The notes below the pieces were generated by a model that was not told the DNA's origin, ran no database searches, and saw nothing but the letters and a program-made list of their open reading frames with translations. Source: Acidobacteriota bacterium (GTDB taxonomy: Bacteria; Acidobacteriota; Terriglobia; Terriglobales; Acidobacteriaceae). From it: a stretch of DNA of 53,145 bases. This document shows, in pieces, positions 1 to 9,832 of the stretch (position 1 is the stretch's first letter; each line of letters starts with the position of its first letter). The stretch is taken from positions 1-53,145 of the forward strand of contig JAFATF010000227.1 of NCBI GenBank assembly GCA_019244045.1. The letters are read 5' to 3'. The position numbers and the translations under genes are program-made.

Positions 1-198
1 TCGCTTGAATTCTTTCCCGCAATACCAACGTCGATGGCAGCGGCGCGGCAGCGTTGTTATTCCCGGTTAGTCCACGTGCTCGATCTTCACGAACTCGCCG
101 CAAAACCTGTAGGGTGCAAGAATTGGAAGCGACGAGGTAGGTCAGGATTTCAACCCATGCAGTGCCTCGTTACTTACGATTCCTCCGTCGTAAGTTCG

Positions 199-228
199 TT
201 GACTTGGCCGATTGTGCGCCCGTAACAT
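199..228 (+). promoter_or_regulatory. Candidate sigma70 promoter of the amidase gene
   Basis: A TTGACT -35 element (199-204) and a TAACAT -10 element (223-228) are separated by 18 bases. Transcription would start near 235, giving a leader of about 20 bases that contains GGAG (245-248), seven bases before the GTG start at 256. The match is by eye. The 198 bases before it hold no gene I can support. Confidence 0.45.
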
Positions 229-255
229 GCGTTCGGACAAATGAGGAGATGAACT

Positions 256-1905
256 GTGAGCCAAACTGCCCATGCGAGCCGCCGCCGCTTTCTAGAGACT
301 ACGGTTTTCGGCAGCACGGCTGCCGCGCTGCTGCCGCGGGTCACCACAGCAGGAGTCCTCACTTCCGCCCCTCTTCCACCGCAAGTTTCCTCCTTCGAGC
401 TCGATGAATTTACCATTCCCGAGCTTCAGCAGGCCATGAAAGCCGGCAAGTATACGTCTCGCGCCATCGCGGAACAGTATCTGGCGCGCATTGACGGCAT
501 TGATAAACAGGGCCCCGCCATAAACTCCATCATCGAACTTAATCCCGAGGCGCTTCGGATTGCCGACGACCTGGACCAGGAGCGCAAGGCGGGCCATTGG
601 CGCGGGCCCCTGCACGGCATTCCGATTCTCATCAAAGACAACATCGATACGGCGGATAAGATGATGACCACCGCCGGCTCACTGGCGCTGGTCGGATCGA
701 AACCATCGATTGACTCGACTGTAGCTCGCAAACTGCGCGCCGCGGGCGCGATCATCCTCGGAAAAACCAATCTCAGTGAATGGGCGAACATTCGCTCCAG
801 CCACTCTACCAGCGGATGGAGCGGTCGCGGCGGCCTGACGAAAAATCCCTACGCTCTCGACCGTAACGCCTGCGGCTCTAGTTCCGGGTCCGGAGCTGCT
901 GTCGCTGCTAATCTCTGTACCGTCGCGATTGGCACGGAAACGGATGGTTCGATCGTCTGCCCGGCCTCCGCCAATGGGGTGGTGGGGATCAAGCCGACCG
1001 TTGGCCTGGTCAGCCGCGCCGGAATCATCCCCATTTCACATAGCCAGGATGGAGCCGGACCGATAGCGCGCAGCCTAGCCGATGCTGCCCTAGTGCTCGG
1101 TGCTCTGACCGGGGAAGACCCGCGCGATTCGGCTACTAGCGCGGCGGGTGCCAATGCGCTGGCTGACTACAGCCGATTCCTTGATCCAGGAGGCTTAAGG
1201 GGTGCTCGCCTCGGGGTGGCACGAAAATATTTTGGCTTCAGTGAAAATGTCGATGCACTCATGGCGACTGCTCTTGATGCCATGAAGCGGGCGGGCGCGA
1301 GCTTGATCGATCCCGCCGACATCGCTAGCTTTGGCAAATTCGACGATTCGGAGCTCGAACTATTCATGTACGAGTTGAAGGCTGATCTGAATAGGTATCT
1401 TTCGCAGTTGGGACCAATGGCGCGTGTGCACAGTTTGAAGGAGATCATCGATTTCAACGACAGCAATCAACAAAGTGAAATGCCCTACTTCGGTCAGGAT
1501 TTATTCATAAAGTCGGAAGCTAAAGGGCCGCTCAGCGAAAAAGGCTATTTGGATGCGCTTGAAAAGAATCATCGCCTGGCGCGCACCGAAGGCATCGATG
1601 CGCTCATGGAGGAATTCCAACTGGACGCCATTGTGGCACCCACGGCTGGGCCCGCGTGTCTTACGGACTTGCTCAATGGCGATCACTTCACCGGGGGGAG
1701 TTCGAATGCCGCAGCCGTAGCGGGCTATCCCAATATCAATGTTCCCGCTGGTTTCGTTGACGGAATGCCGGTGGGAATCTCCTTCTTTGGCCGGGCATGG
1801 ACTGAGCCCAAGCTGATCAAGTTGGCCTACGCTTTTGAGCAAACCGTCAAAGCGCGCAAACCACCCAAATTTCTGCCAACCTTATCGCTGAATTCAAGAG
1901 GCTAA
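256..1905 (+). CDS. Tat-exported amidase (amidase signature family)
   Basis: Hydrolyses an amide bond of an unknown substrate, probably outside the cytoplasm. The 549-residue protein starts at GTG 256, seven bases after GGAG. Its N-terminus carries a twin-arginine signal (RRRFLE, residues 9-14) followed by an Ala/Leu-rich stretch, so folded export by Tat is likely. The Ser-cisSer-Lys triad of the family is complete: Lys127 in LIKDN, Ser208 in the CGSSSGSGAA signature and Ser232 in TDGSIVCPA. The 24-residue Ser-Ser spacing equals that of well-studied members such as fatty acid amide hydrolase. Length is normal for the family. GatA is unlikely because of the export signal and because no gatB or gatC lies nearby. 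It is convergent with pncB and has no operon partner. The amidase call is secure, the substrate is not. Confidence 0.93.
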   Translation: MSQTAHASRRRFLETTVFGSTAAALLPRVTTAGVLTSAPLPPQVSSFELDEFTIPELQQAMKAGKYTSRAIAEQYLARIDGIDKQGPAINSIIELNPEALRIADDLDQERKAGHWRGPLHGIPILIKDNIDTADKMMTTAGSLALVGSKPSIDSTVARKLRAAGAIILGKTNLSEWANIRSSHSTSGWSGRGGLTKNPYALDRNACGSSSGSGAAVAANLCTVAIGTETDGSIVCPASANGVVGIKPTVGLVSRAGIIPISHSQDGAGPIARSLADAALVLGALTGEDPRDSATSAAGANALADYSRFLDPGGLRGARLGVARKYFGFSENVDALMATALDAMKRAGASLIDPADIASFGKFDDSELELFMYELKADLNRYLSQLGPMARVHSLKEIIDFNDSNQQSEMPYFGQDLFIKSEAKGPLSEKGYLDALEKNHRLARTEGIDALMEEFQLDAIVAPTAGPACLTDLLNGDHFTGGSSNAAAVAGYPNINVPAGFVDGMPVGISFFGRAWTEPKLIKLAYAFEQTVKARKPPKFLPTLSLNSRG

Positions 1906-1975
1906 CAGATTCCGCCAGCTGGCCAGGGTGTGCTTCTTGCCTTTGGTCTGGCCGCCGCGCAGCGTTCTGCGAATC

Positions 1976-3337
1976 CTAACGCTGGGTCGAATTGTCTATG
2001 CGGTTACGAAACTCCTCCAGCAATGCCTGCAACTCCCGGCCAAAGCGCACCGGATAGGGGGCTGTATTATGCAGTCCGCGGCAGGAATCTGGAAGCTTCG
2101 CAATCTCAGCTCGGGCGTGCTGCTGGATTTCCAACAAACCCGGCGACCCCTGCAAGCGCTTGCCTCCGCGCATCACCGAAGCAAGCAGGGGAACGGTATC
2201 CTGGCAGCTATCGGTGCAGCGGCCGATCACATCCTCCTTGTATTTGCCATCGGCCCCCGCTTGTCGAAAGACTTGTTTACAACCCGGGTAGGAAACCTTC
2301 CCGCCGCTCAGCTTAGCCCGTTGAGTCGGCCCCTCGTCCCGGAAAACGTCCACCAACTTGTAAACCCCGGAGAGGGCTGGAGCGTCCTTCGAGGTGGCCA
2401 AACTTGTTCCCACCCCCCAAACATCGACCCGCGCTCCCCCCGCCAGCATTTCGGTTATGACATATTCATCCAAGTCGCTGCTTGCCAAAATTCGAGTTTC
2501 CGGCAACCCTCGTTCATCGAGGCGCCGCCGCACCTCGCGTGACAACTTAATGAGGTTGCCACTGTCAAGGCGTACCATGCGGGGACGCAATCCGGCAGCT
2601 ACGATCCTGTCAACTGCCGCCACTGTGTCATAGGTATCAATCAGCAAGCTCGCACCCTCCGGAAAAATTTCTGCAAAACGGCGGAACGCTTCCTCTTCGT
2701 CTTCATACGCCATGACGAACGAGTGTGCCATTGTTCCGAATACCGGAATGTGAAATCGTCGCCCTGCCTCCGCATTCGATGTGCCCTTGCAGCCGCCAAT
2801 ATAGGCCGCCCGGGCCGCCAAAGTACCCGCCTCCGGTCCATGGGCTCGCCGGGTTCCGAATTCAACAACATCTCGCCCTTGCGCCGCTTCTATCACCCTC
2901 GCCGCCTTTGAGGCAATCATGGTTTGAAAGGTGGTGAGCGAAAGCAGATAGGTCTCGACGACTTGCGCTTCGATGATGGGAGCAGTAACTCGTAGCAGCG
3001 GTTCGTGGGCAAAAACTGGTGTTCCCTCGGCAATCGCCCACACCTCGCCGTGAAAGCAAAAATCCCGCAGGTATTCAAAAAATCTGGCGCTCACATTACG
3101 GAACACAGGCAGGCCGCGTAAATACTCGATATCGCTCGCTGCGAACCTAACACTTTCGAGATAGTCGAGCGCCTGCTCGAGGCCGGCCGCAAGCAAATAA
3201 CTGCGCTCTTGCGGCAGTGCACGCACGAACAGTTCGAAGCTCGCCTTATGCTGAAAGTGATTGTCAAAATACGCCGCTGCCATGGTGAGCTCATAAAGAT
3301 CAGTCAGCAGCGCGGGATGGCAAACTGGGTCAGCCAA
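1976..3337 (-). CDS. pncB: Nicotinate phosphoribosyltransferase
   Basis: Makes nicotinate mononucleotide from nicotinate and PRPP with ATP, the entry step of the Preiss-Handler NAD salvage route in the cytoplasm. The 453-residue protein opens with the family signature LTDLYELTMA (residues 11-20), carries FGTRRAHG around 160-167 and GTMAHS at 201-206, where His205 is by homology the phosphorylated histidine. The start is a TTG at 3337 preceded by GAGGG about five bases away; no ATG fits better. It lies 179 bases downstream of the phosphoesterase gene on the same strand and may be read through from it. No other NAD gene is in the window. The C-terminal tail is rich in Gln and Arg and less conserved-looking than the core. 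Confidence 0.93.
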   Translation of the reverse strand: MADPVCHPALLTDLYELTMAAAYFDNHFQHKASFELFVRALPQERSYLLAAGLEQALDYLESVRFAASDIEYLRGLPVFRNVSARFFEYLRDFCFHGEVWAIAEGTPVFAHEPLLRVTAPIIEAQVVETYLLSLTTFQTMIASKAARVIEAAQGRDVVEFGTRRAHGPEAGTLAARAAYIGGCKGTSNAEAGRRFHIPVFGTMAHSFVMAYEDEEEAFRRFAEIFPEGASLLIDTYDTVAAVDRIVAAGLRPRMVRLDSGNLIKLSREVRRRLDERGLPETRILASSDLDEYVITEMLAGGARVDVWGVGTSLATSKDAPALSGVYKLVDVFRDEGPTQRAKLSGGKVSYPGCKQVFRQAGADGKYKEDVIGRCTDSCQDTVPLLASVMRGGKRLQGSPGLLEIQQHARAEIAKLPDSCRGLHNTAPYPVRFGRELQALLEEFRNRIDNSTQR

Positions 3338-3516
3338 TGAACCCTCAAATTTCGATTACCCGAACGTCGATTATAAGAGCCGCATACAGAGGCGAGGCAG
3401 CGCGCGGGAGCGCTGCTTCGGCAAAAACGCCAGAGGGGCAAATGGGGTGGTGCGGAAGGCAGTCGCGAGGAAGTGATGGCCCGTCGAGGTACTCGGAACG
3501 TGTGCAGGGCAACATC

Positions 3517-6360
3517 TTAATGCTCTTGTCGGCTATTTGGCGGAACGACCCCGTGCTGCGGTCTGGGGATCGGCAGATCACCTTTTCGATCTCGCCACAA
3601 GATGGCATTCAGCAGCGATGCCTGGGCTGCGTCCGGTCGTGAAAAGTCCAGTTTGCTCGACGCTTCCGCACCCGGCCCCTGCGGCGGGTTCATCTGGTAA
3701 ATCAGCCCGTTGTTCCGATTGCGCCAATCAGCGGCGAAGGGCGCTTGATTGCCTGCACCTGAAAACAAGGGTCCCATGAGGGGAGCGAATGCATCATTCT
3801 GATTCATGGGTGGAAGACCGAGCAGCACCTCCATAGTGTGGATCATGTTCACCGTGGTGTAGAACTGGTGGGCGACAAAAGGTTGCTCACTCGATCCCGG
3901 AGAATACTTGCTAATCACCAAGGCAATCGATCGATGAGCATCCACATGATCGGCTCCGTCCTGCGCGTCATCTTCTAAGACAAAAATCGCAGTATCTTCC
4001 CAGTAGGGACTATGGGAGACTGCCTCGACGATTCGACCGAGAGCAAGATCGTTGTCGGCGACCGAGGCTGCTGGTCGCGGGGATCCCGGTCTGGTGCCTG
4101 CCGTATGGTCGTCGGGCAAATAAAGCAGCACGAAAGCCGGCAGTTCGCCTGCTCGAGCGGGGGAGAAAGAGGCTTTGCCAGCAAGCTCTCTGCGGACCCG
4201 AACAAACTGCTCGAATTCGTTCAGAAACTGATCCACCCTCAACTGGTCGGGATACTCGGTGTTGAAGTCCGGGTACTCGGGATCAAAGTGATTGCGCAGC
4301 TCGCGCTTGGTCGCTACCATGCGCTTGACCAGCGGTACGGCCCAAGGCCATGGACTGGGCGATCCATGAGGTTGTCCTACATTCAGCGGTAGGGGCTCGC
4401 CGAGCCTGACCGAATCACGTCGACATTGGTGGAGCCGTCCATGCGGCATTCCTTGTTTCGGTGAGCCGCTCTTTCCTCTCCTGGCTGTGCACCATTCCCC
4501 ATTGATGAACTCCCCGTAGTCGCGGAAAGTCATGTGATTACGCGCCAGATTGTCCCACAGAAACCCGGTTTCGGGGTCATCAACATCGGGTTCATGGTGA
4601 TCAAGCGCATAGTCATCGGCAAACATGCCTTGATAATCATAGGTGCGCTCCTTGCCGCGATAGGCGATTTGCCATGTCTTCTCGTTGTAGTCAGAGGTGA
4701 TCGCGGCCGTCGACCAATCGTGCCCATCCCCGGAAACCTCCCCGCTGTCGTAGAAATTATCGAGTACACCGAATTCGAGAGCCAGTTTGTGCTCGTTGGG
4801 TGTAATGTCAGAGCCGTAAAGGGTGAGCGAGGGGTCCCCGTTGCCGACCTTCAAATCACCCAAGATTTGGTCATAGGTACGATTTTCTTTGATGACATAG
4901 ATGACGTGATGTATCGGATTCCCAGTACTCTGAAAAGTGATCTGTCCAGGATCGGAGCGAATCAGATTTTCACGTTCCACACGGCTGGTCAGCTCAGCCA
5001 AATTCTGTTCGGCGCTCTTATAGTTCAGCCGCGCAAGCGAACCCCGCAGCAGCGTGGGCAAATAGGGATGCTCTCTTCTGGTTTTCTTCGATGGAAGCGT
5101 ATTAAAGCCATTGTTTGCGCCTGTGCCTTGGCCCTTAGCCGTGGCCACCAGAAGGTCCTCACCTGTGACAGCTACAGCGCTGGGATACCAATCGGTGGGA
5201 ATAAAGCCAAGAGCCTCGCGTGAACCGCCCTTTCGTTGCGTCGACAGCTGGGAAAGCTGGAAGACGGCGATGGCGTTGGCGCCGCCATCGGCTACAAACA
5301 ATCGTGTGCCATCGGGTGAGATTGCCAGGGCGTCGGGTGTGGCTCCCCGATACTGCTGCCCGGGATTGGTCGACGCGAGATGAACTACCTCGCCGGTGGA
5401 ACTCCTAATGGAAGCGATCGAATCGCTGTTCGAAAGAGCCACGTAAAGATATGCCTCATCCGGGGCGAGTACCATGGCCGTGGGGTGAGATCCTGGAGCT
5501 TCCGCATCTTGGGGCTGGTCAAGAGCAATGAAGCGAGCTACTTTTCCGCTGCCCAAGTCGAGTTCCGCAACCTGGGAGCGATTCCATAGGCTCGCCCATG
5601 CCCGTCGACCGTCGCGAGTGGCAGCCACTGTATAAGGAAGAGACGAGGGCACCAAACTGTTGGTACTCAGATCGAACTTCTTTAGCGTATTTCCAGTCTT
5701 GGGATCCAGCAGAACAACATTGTCTGAAAGATTGTTGGCCACGAGAAGCTGATCACCGCGGCTGCTGTGTACCAGGGCAAGGCCAGCCGGATCAGGAATC
5801 GCAAGGTTGGGACGCAGGTGAAATAATCCGGCCGCGATCTGCTTGCCCGCCGCAAGTTCTTGCAGCGGGATCTGCAAGAATTTGTCGGGCGTTACTTTTC
5901 CGTCGCGGAAGTCGTAAACGGCTATTCCATTTCCGGTATCGCCAGGTTGTTCCCCCAGAGGATCCGTTACTGAGCCTATGGAAGCATAAAGATGCATTCC
6001 GTCAGAACTGAAGGCAAGCCCCAGAAAATAACTCTGATGAGCATCCTCTCCCAGCCTCTGGTCGGGAAAATCCCAGAGCTGATTTGCCTCGAGGTCGAGC
6101 ACGGAGACCGATTGCTGTATCTGACTCTCCTGCGTTCCATAGCCGTCGTTCAACACCGCCGCATAGCGTCCATCCGGGCTGATCGCAATCGCGGCTGGAA
6201 AACTGTTGAGCCAGCCGATTCTCCCCGGCGCCGGGGGCTCAAGAAATTTGCTGGTCGGCAGATTCAGGCGCACAGGCGATTCCGGCGCCCGGGCAACCAG
6301 TAGAAGGGAAAAACAGGTGATTACCGCCAGCCGCAAAGCTCTCACGCCCATCTTCCTCAC
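3517..6360 (-). CDS. Secreted beta-propeller / phosphoesterase fusion protein
   Basis: A 947-residue exported protein. A hydrophobic signal segment (about residues 8-24) is followed by a long N-terminal half with repeated AISPDGRYA, LALVHSSRGDQLLVAN and AISPDGTRLFVADGG type blades, typical of YVTN/lactonase-like propellers. From about residue 485 comes a phosphoesterase domain of the acid phosphatase/phospholipase C family (PF04185 type): IYVIKENRTYDQ, then YLPDDHTAG, then EDDAQDGADHVDAHRS, which supply the metal-binding and nucleophile positions. Substrate is unknown; phosphate release from a phosphoester is the family role. Several in-frame starts exist (GTG 6360, ATG 6351, GTG 6345); the last has the best-spaced GAGGAAG. 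It begins 68 bases after phoU on the same strand, so it could belong to the phosphate regulon. Middle residues near 640-670 are Arg/Gly/Pro-rich and may be a loop. Confidence 0.85.
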   Translation of the reverse strand: MRKMGVRALRLAVITCFSLLLVARAPESPVRLNLPTSKFLEPPAPGRIGWLNSFPAAIAISPDGRYAAVLNDGYGTQESQIQQSVSVLDLEANQLWDFPDQRLGEDAHQSYFLGLAFSSDGMHLYASIGSVTDPLGEQPGDTGNGIAVYDFRDGKVTPDKFLQIPLQELAAGKQIAAGLFHLRPNLAIPDPAGLALVHSSRGDQLLVANNLSDNVVLLDPKTGNTLKKFDLSTNSLVPSSLPYTVAATRDGRRAWASLWNRSQVAELDLGSGKVARFIALDQPQDAEAPGSHPTAMVLAPDEAYLYVALSNSDSIASIRSSTGEVVHLASTNPGQQYRGATPDALAISPDGTRLFVADGGANAIAVFQLSQLSTQRKGGSREALGFIPTDWYPSAVAVTGEDLLVATAKGQGTGANNGFNTLPSKKTRREHPYLPTLLRGSLARLNYKSAEQNLAELTSRVERENLIRSDPGQITFQSTGNPIHHVIYVIKENRTYDQILGDLKVGNGDPSLTLYGSDITPNEHKLALEFGVLDNFYDSGEVSGDGHDWSTAAITSDYNEKTWQIAYRGKERTYDYQGMFADDYALDHHEPDVDDPETGFLWDNLARNHMTFRDYGEFINGEWCTARRGKSGSPKQGMPHGRLHQCRRDSVRLGEPLPLNVGQPHGSPSPWPWAVPLVKRMVATKRELRNHFDPEYPDFNTEYPDQLRVDQFLNEFEQFVRVRRELAGKASFSPARAGELPAFVLLYLPDDHTAGTRPGSPRPAASVADNDLALGRIVEAVSHSPYWEDTAIFVLEDDAQDGADHVDAHRSIALVISKYSPGSSEQPFVAHQFYTTVNMIHTMEVLLGLPPMNQNDAFAPLMGPLFSGAGNQAPFAADWRNRNNGLIYQMNPPQGPGAEASSKLDFSRPDAAQASLLNAILWRDRKGDLPIPRPQHGVVPPNSRQEH

Positions 6361-6428
6361 AATTCATCCAGTTCGCATCCTGCTAGTCGGCCCCCCGCCA
6401 ACCATGGCGGCTCAAAGGGTGAAGGTTC

Positions 6429-7130
6429 TCAGCTTCTGTCTACGATCGGGTGCCGTGTACTTGAATTAGCGACCGCGACATTATGCCGCACATCCGCTCC
6501 CCGTACCCAGAAGATTACATCTTCAGCGATGTTGGTCGCGTGATCGGCAACGCGCTCGAGATTGCGAGCCACCAGCAGGGCATCTAAGGCCTGGCGGGTC
6601 ACCTCCGGTGAATCGTTCATCTTGCGAGTCAGGTTAATGAAGGCCTCGTCGCGCATGCGATCCACCACGTTGTCCATTTCAAGCACGGCCTGCGCCAGTT
6701 CAGCCTTGCCCTCAATGAACGACTCTAGGGCACGACGTACCATGGCCGAGGAGGCCGTGGCCATGCGTGGAATATCGATGGGCAGATCAGCCGGCGGCAG
6801 CTCGATCATGTCCATGACCCGCTCGACGACGTTAACCGACTGGTCGCCGACACGTTCCAGGTCGGAGTTGATCTTGGTTACGGCCAGGATGAAGCGCAGA
6901 TCGACCGCCATCGGTTGCTGCAAGGCGAGCAGATCAAAAGCTAGCTCATCAATTTCCCGTTCGGCGGCGTTAATGCGCGACTCATTCTCGAGCACCATGT
7001 GGCAGCGCTGCAGGTCGCGTTCGATGTACGCCTGACAGGCGCGATCAACGGCCTGTTCGGCTAGACCGCCCATAACCAATAACTTACCCCGCAGTTCGTC
7101 AAGTCCTTGTTGAAAGCGAGTACGCATCAT
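6429..7130 (-). CDS. phoU: Phosphate transport regulator PhoU
   Basis: Cytoplasmic all-helical regulator that links the Pst transporter to the PhoR/PhoB-type two-component system and damps phosphate uptake when phosphate is plentiful. The 233-residue protein has two three-helix repeats; acidic metal-binding motifs appear in each, for example [10 protein letters not shown] and the E[11 protein letters not shown] segment near the C-terminus ([13 protein letters not shown]). The ATG start overlaps the pstB stop by four bases (ATGA), so translation is probably coupled. It is the fourth gene of pstC-pstA-pstB-phoU. The sensor kinase and response regulator genes are not in the window. Confidence 0.96.
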   Translation of the reverse strand: MMRTRFQQGLDELRGKLLVMGGLAEQAVDRACQAYIERDLQRCHMVLENESRINAAEREIDELAFDLLALQQPMAVDLRFILAVTKINSDLERVGDQSVNVVERVMDMIELPPADLPIDIPRMATASSAMVRRALESFIEGKAELAQAVLEMDNVVDRMRDEAFINLTRKMNDSPEVTRQALDALLVARNLERVADHATNIAEDVIFWVRGADVRHNVAVANSSTRHPIVDRS

Positions 7131-7885
7131 CCAAACCTGCCGGTAATGTAGTCTTCAGTGCGCTTGTCCGCTGGATTGGTAAAGATCTTTTCCGTCCTGT
7201 CGAATTCAATCAACTCTCCCAACAGAAAGAAACCGGTGAATTCGGCCACGCGCGATGCCTGCTGCATATTGTGGGTGACAATCACGATTGTGTAATTCTC
7301 TTTAAGCTGAAAAATCAGCTCCTCGATTTTGCCCGTCGAAATCGGGTCCAAGGCCGAGGCCGGCTCGTCCATCAATAGAACTTGTGGTTGGACGGCTAAG
7401 GCGCGGGCAATGCAGAGTCGCTGCTGTTGTCCACCGGAAAGGCTGGAGCCTGACTTCTTGCGAAGATCGTCCCTGACCTCGTCCCATAAAGCCGCTTGGC
7501 GCAGCGAGCGCTCCACGATCTCGTCCAAACGGCGCCGGTCGCGGAATCCATTGAGTTTGAGACCTGCAGCCACGTTGTCGTAGATCGAATAGGTGGGAAA
7601 AGGATTCGGTTTTTGAAACACCATACCGACGCGCCGCCTCACCTGAGTCGCCGAAGTGCCGTTGTAGATATTCAAATCCCCGATGCGAACCCGTCCCTCG
7701 GCCCGCGCCCCAGGAACCGTCTCATGCATGCGGTTCAAGCAGCGCACATAAGTCGACTTGCCACACCCGGAAGGGCCAATAATAGCCGTGGCATGGTTGG
7801 CCGCAATGTGCATGCTGATATCTTTCAGGGCCTGGGTGCTTCCGAACCAAGCGTTCAGATGCTCGACTTCGATAGCGACGCCCAC
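7127..7885 (-). CDS. pstB: Phosphate ABC transporter ATP-binding protein PstB
   Basis: ATPase that powers phosphate import through PstC/PstA, on the cytoplasmic face of the inner membrane. The 252-residue protein has Walker [10 protein letters not shown] (residues 37-45), the ABC signature LSGGQQQR, Walker [14 protein letters not shown] and the H-loop IVTHNM. The start is GTG 7885, placed directly after the pstA TAG stop and preceded by AGGGGTGATC inside the end of pstA, which serves as ribosome-binding site. Length and motifs match the family closely. Confidence 0.98.
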   Translation of the reverse strand: MGVAIEVEHLNAWFGSTQALKDISMHIAANHATAIIGPSGCGKSTYVRCLNRMHETVPGARAEGRVRIGDLNIYNGTSATQVRRRVGMVFQKPNPFPTYSIYDNVAAGLKLNGFRDRRRLDEIVERSLRQAALWDEVRDDLRKKSGSSLSGGQQQRLCIARALAVQPQVLLMDEPASALDPISTGKIEELIFQLKENYTIVIVTHNMQQASRVAEFTGFFLLGELIEFDRTEKIFTNPADKRTEDYITGRFG

Positions 7886-8764
7886 CTAGATCACCCCTTT
7901 AACCATGCCTCGCGCCGCCGCAATGCGCACGGCGGTGACTGCCACCACAATCAGAACAATCAGTATAAGCGCTCCCGCCCAGGCCTGGCGGTGCCACTCG
8001 TCGAATGGAGAAATTGCGTAGGTGAATATCTGCAGTGGCAGCGCCGCCGTGGGCTGATTGATACGCCAGTTCCAGTACTGATTGCCAAATGCCGTGAACA
8101 GCAACGGCGCGGTCTCCCCGGCAATGCGCGCAAAGGCAAGCATCACGCCCGTGATTACCCCCGAGGTTGCCGTGCGCAAAGTGATCGAAATGGTTGTGCG
8201 CCAGCGCGCGACCCCCAACCCGTAGGCCGCCTCGCGTACCTGGATGGGCACCAGGAGCAACATCTCTTCGGTAGCCCGAGTGATGGTTGGAACCATCATG
8301 ATGGCCAATGCCACGCCACCTGCCAAGGCTGAGAAGTGCTTTTGGGTTAGCACGATAATGCTGTAACCCACGATGCCAATTACGATCGATGGTACGCCGT
8401 TCAAGACGTCGGCGGTGAACCGAATCAGGTCGCCAAAATGGCCACGCCCATATTCAGCGAGATAAATGCCAGCTCCGATTCCCAAGGGCACGCCAAGAAT
8501 GCTGGCGATGCCCAGGATCAACATCGACCCTCCAATTGCATTGGCCATGCCCCCTCCCGCCTCCCCCACGGGCTTGGGAGTTTGGGTGAGAAACGTCCAA
8601 TTCAGCGCTCCGAAGCCCTTATAGACCAAGTAGCCGAAAATGGCGATCAGAGGAAGCAATACGAGCAGAACCGAACCAGCCGCGACCGCGGTGGCGAGGC
8701 CGTCAATCATGCGGCGGAGGAGACTCACCGTCGGCATTGCGGGTCTGACCGTAGGGTCAGACAT
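7886..8764 (-). CDS. pstA: Phosphate ABC transporter permease PstA
   Basis: Inner-membrane permease subunit that pairs with PstC. The 292-residue protein has about six membrane segments (for example residues 15-45 and 75-105), and the cytoplasmic coupling loop reads EAAYGLGVARWRTTI, the EAA-type loop that docks on PstB. A GGMANAIGGSMLI stretch at the start of the transport domain is typical of PstA. The ATG at 8764 overlaps the end of pstC by eight bases, so the two subunits are likely made in equal amounts. Confidence 0.97.
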   Translation of the reverse strand: MSDPTVRPAMPTVSLLRRMIDGLATAVAAGSVLLVLLPLIAIFGYLVYKGFGALNWTFLTQTPKPVGEAGGGMANAIGGSMLILGIASILGVPLGIGAGIYLAEYGRGHFGDLIRFTADVLNGVPSIVIGIVGYSIIVLTQKHFSALAGGVALAIMMVPTITRATEEMLLLVPIQVREAAYGLGVARWRTTISITLRTATSGVITGVMLAFARIAGETAPLLFTAFGNQYWNWRINQPTAALPLQIFTYAISPFDEWHRQAWAGALILIVLIVVAVTAVRIAAARGMVKGVI

Positions 8765-9794
8765 TGGTCCTCCGCGGCGTGCCTCGCGTTACCGTCCATA
8801 CCAGGAACTGCGCCAGGACATTCACCACAATGGTGACTAGAAATAGCGCCAGGCCAATTTCAACCAGTGAACTGAGGTACAAATCGCCGGTTGCTTCACT
8901 GAATTCGTTGGCGATAACGCTGGCCATCGTATACCCGGGAGCGAACAGGGATTTGGTAATCTCGGCGCGGTTGCCGATCACCATGGTCACGGCCATGGTT
9001 TCGCCCAGGGCGCGCCCCAGGCCTAGGATGATCCCACCCACGATACCGGCACGCGCGTTCCGCAGAACGCCCATGCGGATCATCTCCCAGCGGGTGGCAC
9101 CCAGCGCCAGCACGCCTTCGCGCTGTTGCTGAGGAACGGCCGTCATCACTTCCCGCGCGATGGCGGAAATGATGGGAATGATCATGATTGCAAGTATCAC
9201 CCCGGCCGCCAGCATTCCGATGCCGTAGGGCGTGCCCGCAAACAAGCCTGTCCACGATAAATACCTTCCCATCAAGGGTTCAAGGTATTGTCGCAACAAT
9301 GGAACCAGCACAAAAATTGCCCACAATCCGTAAATCACGCTGGGGATTGCAGCCAGCAGCTCGGTGGTGAAGGCCAACGCGCCGCGTAACCAAATGGGGC
9401 TCATTTCGGTGATGAAAACAGCCACTCCGATCGCCAGCGGGACCGAGATGATTAAAGCTAAAAGGGATGAGACGATTGTGCCGTAGATGAAAGGCAGGGC
9501 TCCAAATTGGTTGTTCACCGGATCCCAGTCGCGCCTGACGAAGAATTTCCAGCCAAAGGCATGCCAGGCCAGCTCTCCGTTGCTCATCAGCTCGTAGACG
9601 ATAAGAGCTACAACAAGCAGGATCGCTCCGGCACAGGCCCACATCGCCGCATGAAAGGCGCCATCGGCCCACCGGGAACTTTTTTCCGGGATCAGAAGTG
9701 CGCTTTGCCCTCGCGCCGCCCGGTCGCTAACCCTTTCGTGTGGAAGCAGTTCGGGACCAGATAGCTGTGGCGCTCCCCAAGCGCGGTTGGCCAT
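8757..9794 (-). CDS. pstC: Phosphate ABC transporter permease PstC
   Basis: Inner-membrane permease subunit for phosphate import and first gene of the pstCAB-phoU operon. The 345-residue protein has a longer N-terminal cytoplasmic region (about 45 residues) than Escherichia coli PstC, then about six membrane segments. The coupling loop is EGVLALGATRWEMIRMGVL. FGALPFIYGTIVSS and GLGRALGETMAVTMVIGN are family blocks. The ATG start at 9794 is preceded by AGGGTGATCTT, which could be a ribosome-binding site but also contains part of a possible -10 element. The substrate-binding partner pstS is not beside it but about 7.7 kb away, at 17497-18498. Confidence 0.97.
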   Translation of the reverse strand: MANRAWGAPQLSGPELLPHERVSDRAARGQSALLIPEKSSRWADGAFHAAMWACAGAILLVVALIVYELMSNGELAWHAFGWKFFVRRDWDPVNNQFGALPFIYGTIVSSLLALIISVPLAIGVAVFITEMSPIWLRGALAFTTELLAAIPSVIYGLWAIFVLVPLLRQYLEPLMGRYLSWTGLFAGTPYGIGMLAAGVILAIMIIPIISAIAREVMTAVPQQQREGVLALGATRWEMIRMGVLRNARAGIVGGIILGLGRALGETMAVTMVIGNRAEITKSLFAPGYTMASVIANEFSEATGDLYLSSLVEIGLALFLVTIVVNVLAQFLVWTVTRGTPRRTNV

Positions 9795-9800
9795 AAGATC

Positions 9801-9832
9801 ACCCTAGCAGCCGTGTGTTACAGCAATGTTAA
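9801..9832 (-). promoter_or_regulatory. PHO box and -10 element upstream of pstC
   Basis: On the minus strand two hexamers, TTAACA (9832-9827) and GTAACA (9821-9816), are direct repeats separated by five bases, an 11-base period. This is the layout known for PhoP/PhoB binding sites (PhoP type TTAACA-N5-TTAACA). Nine bases further lies TAGGGT (9806-9801) preceded by TGC, an extended -10 form. A PHO box normally replaces the -35 element at about this distance. The -10 ends only six bases before the pstC ATG. The same gap serves the divergent CHAD gene, which could be co-regulated. Confidence 0.6.

Noticed and set aside
1961-1983. AGCGTT/AACGCT hairpin at the end of pncB
   Set aside because: Overlaps the coding end and has no T-run; not a convincing terminator.
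1928-2542. 204-codon plus-strand frame opposite pncB
   Set aside because: Antisense shadow; no motif.
4534-5223. 229-codon plus-strand frame inside the phosphoesterase gene
   Set aside because: Antisense shadow of a clear domain with catalytic motifs.
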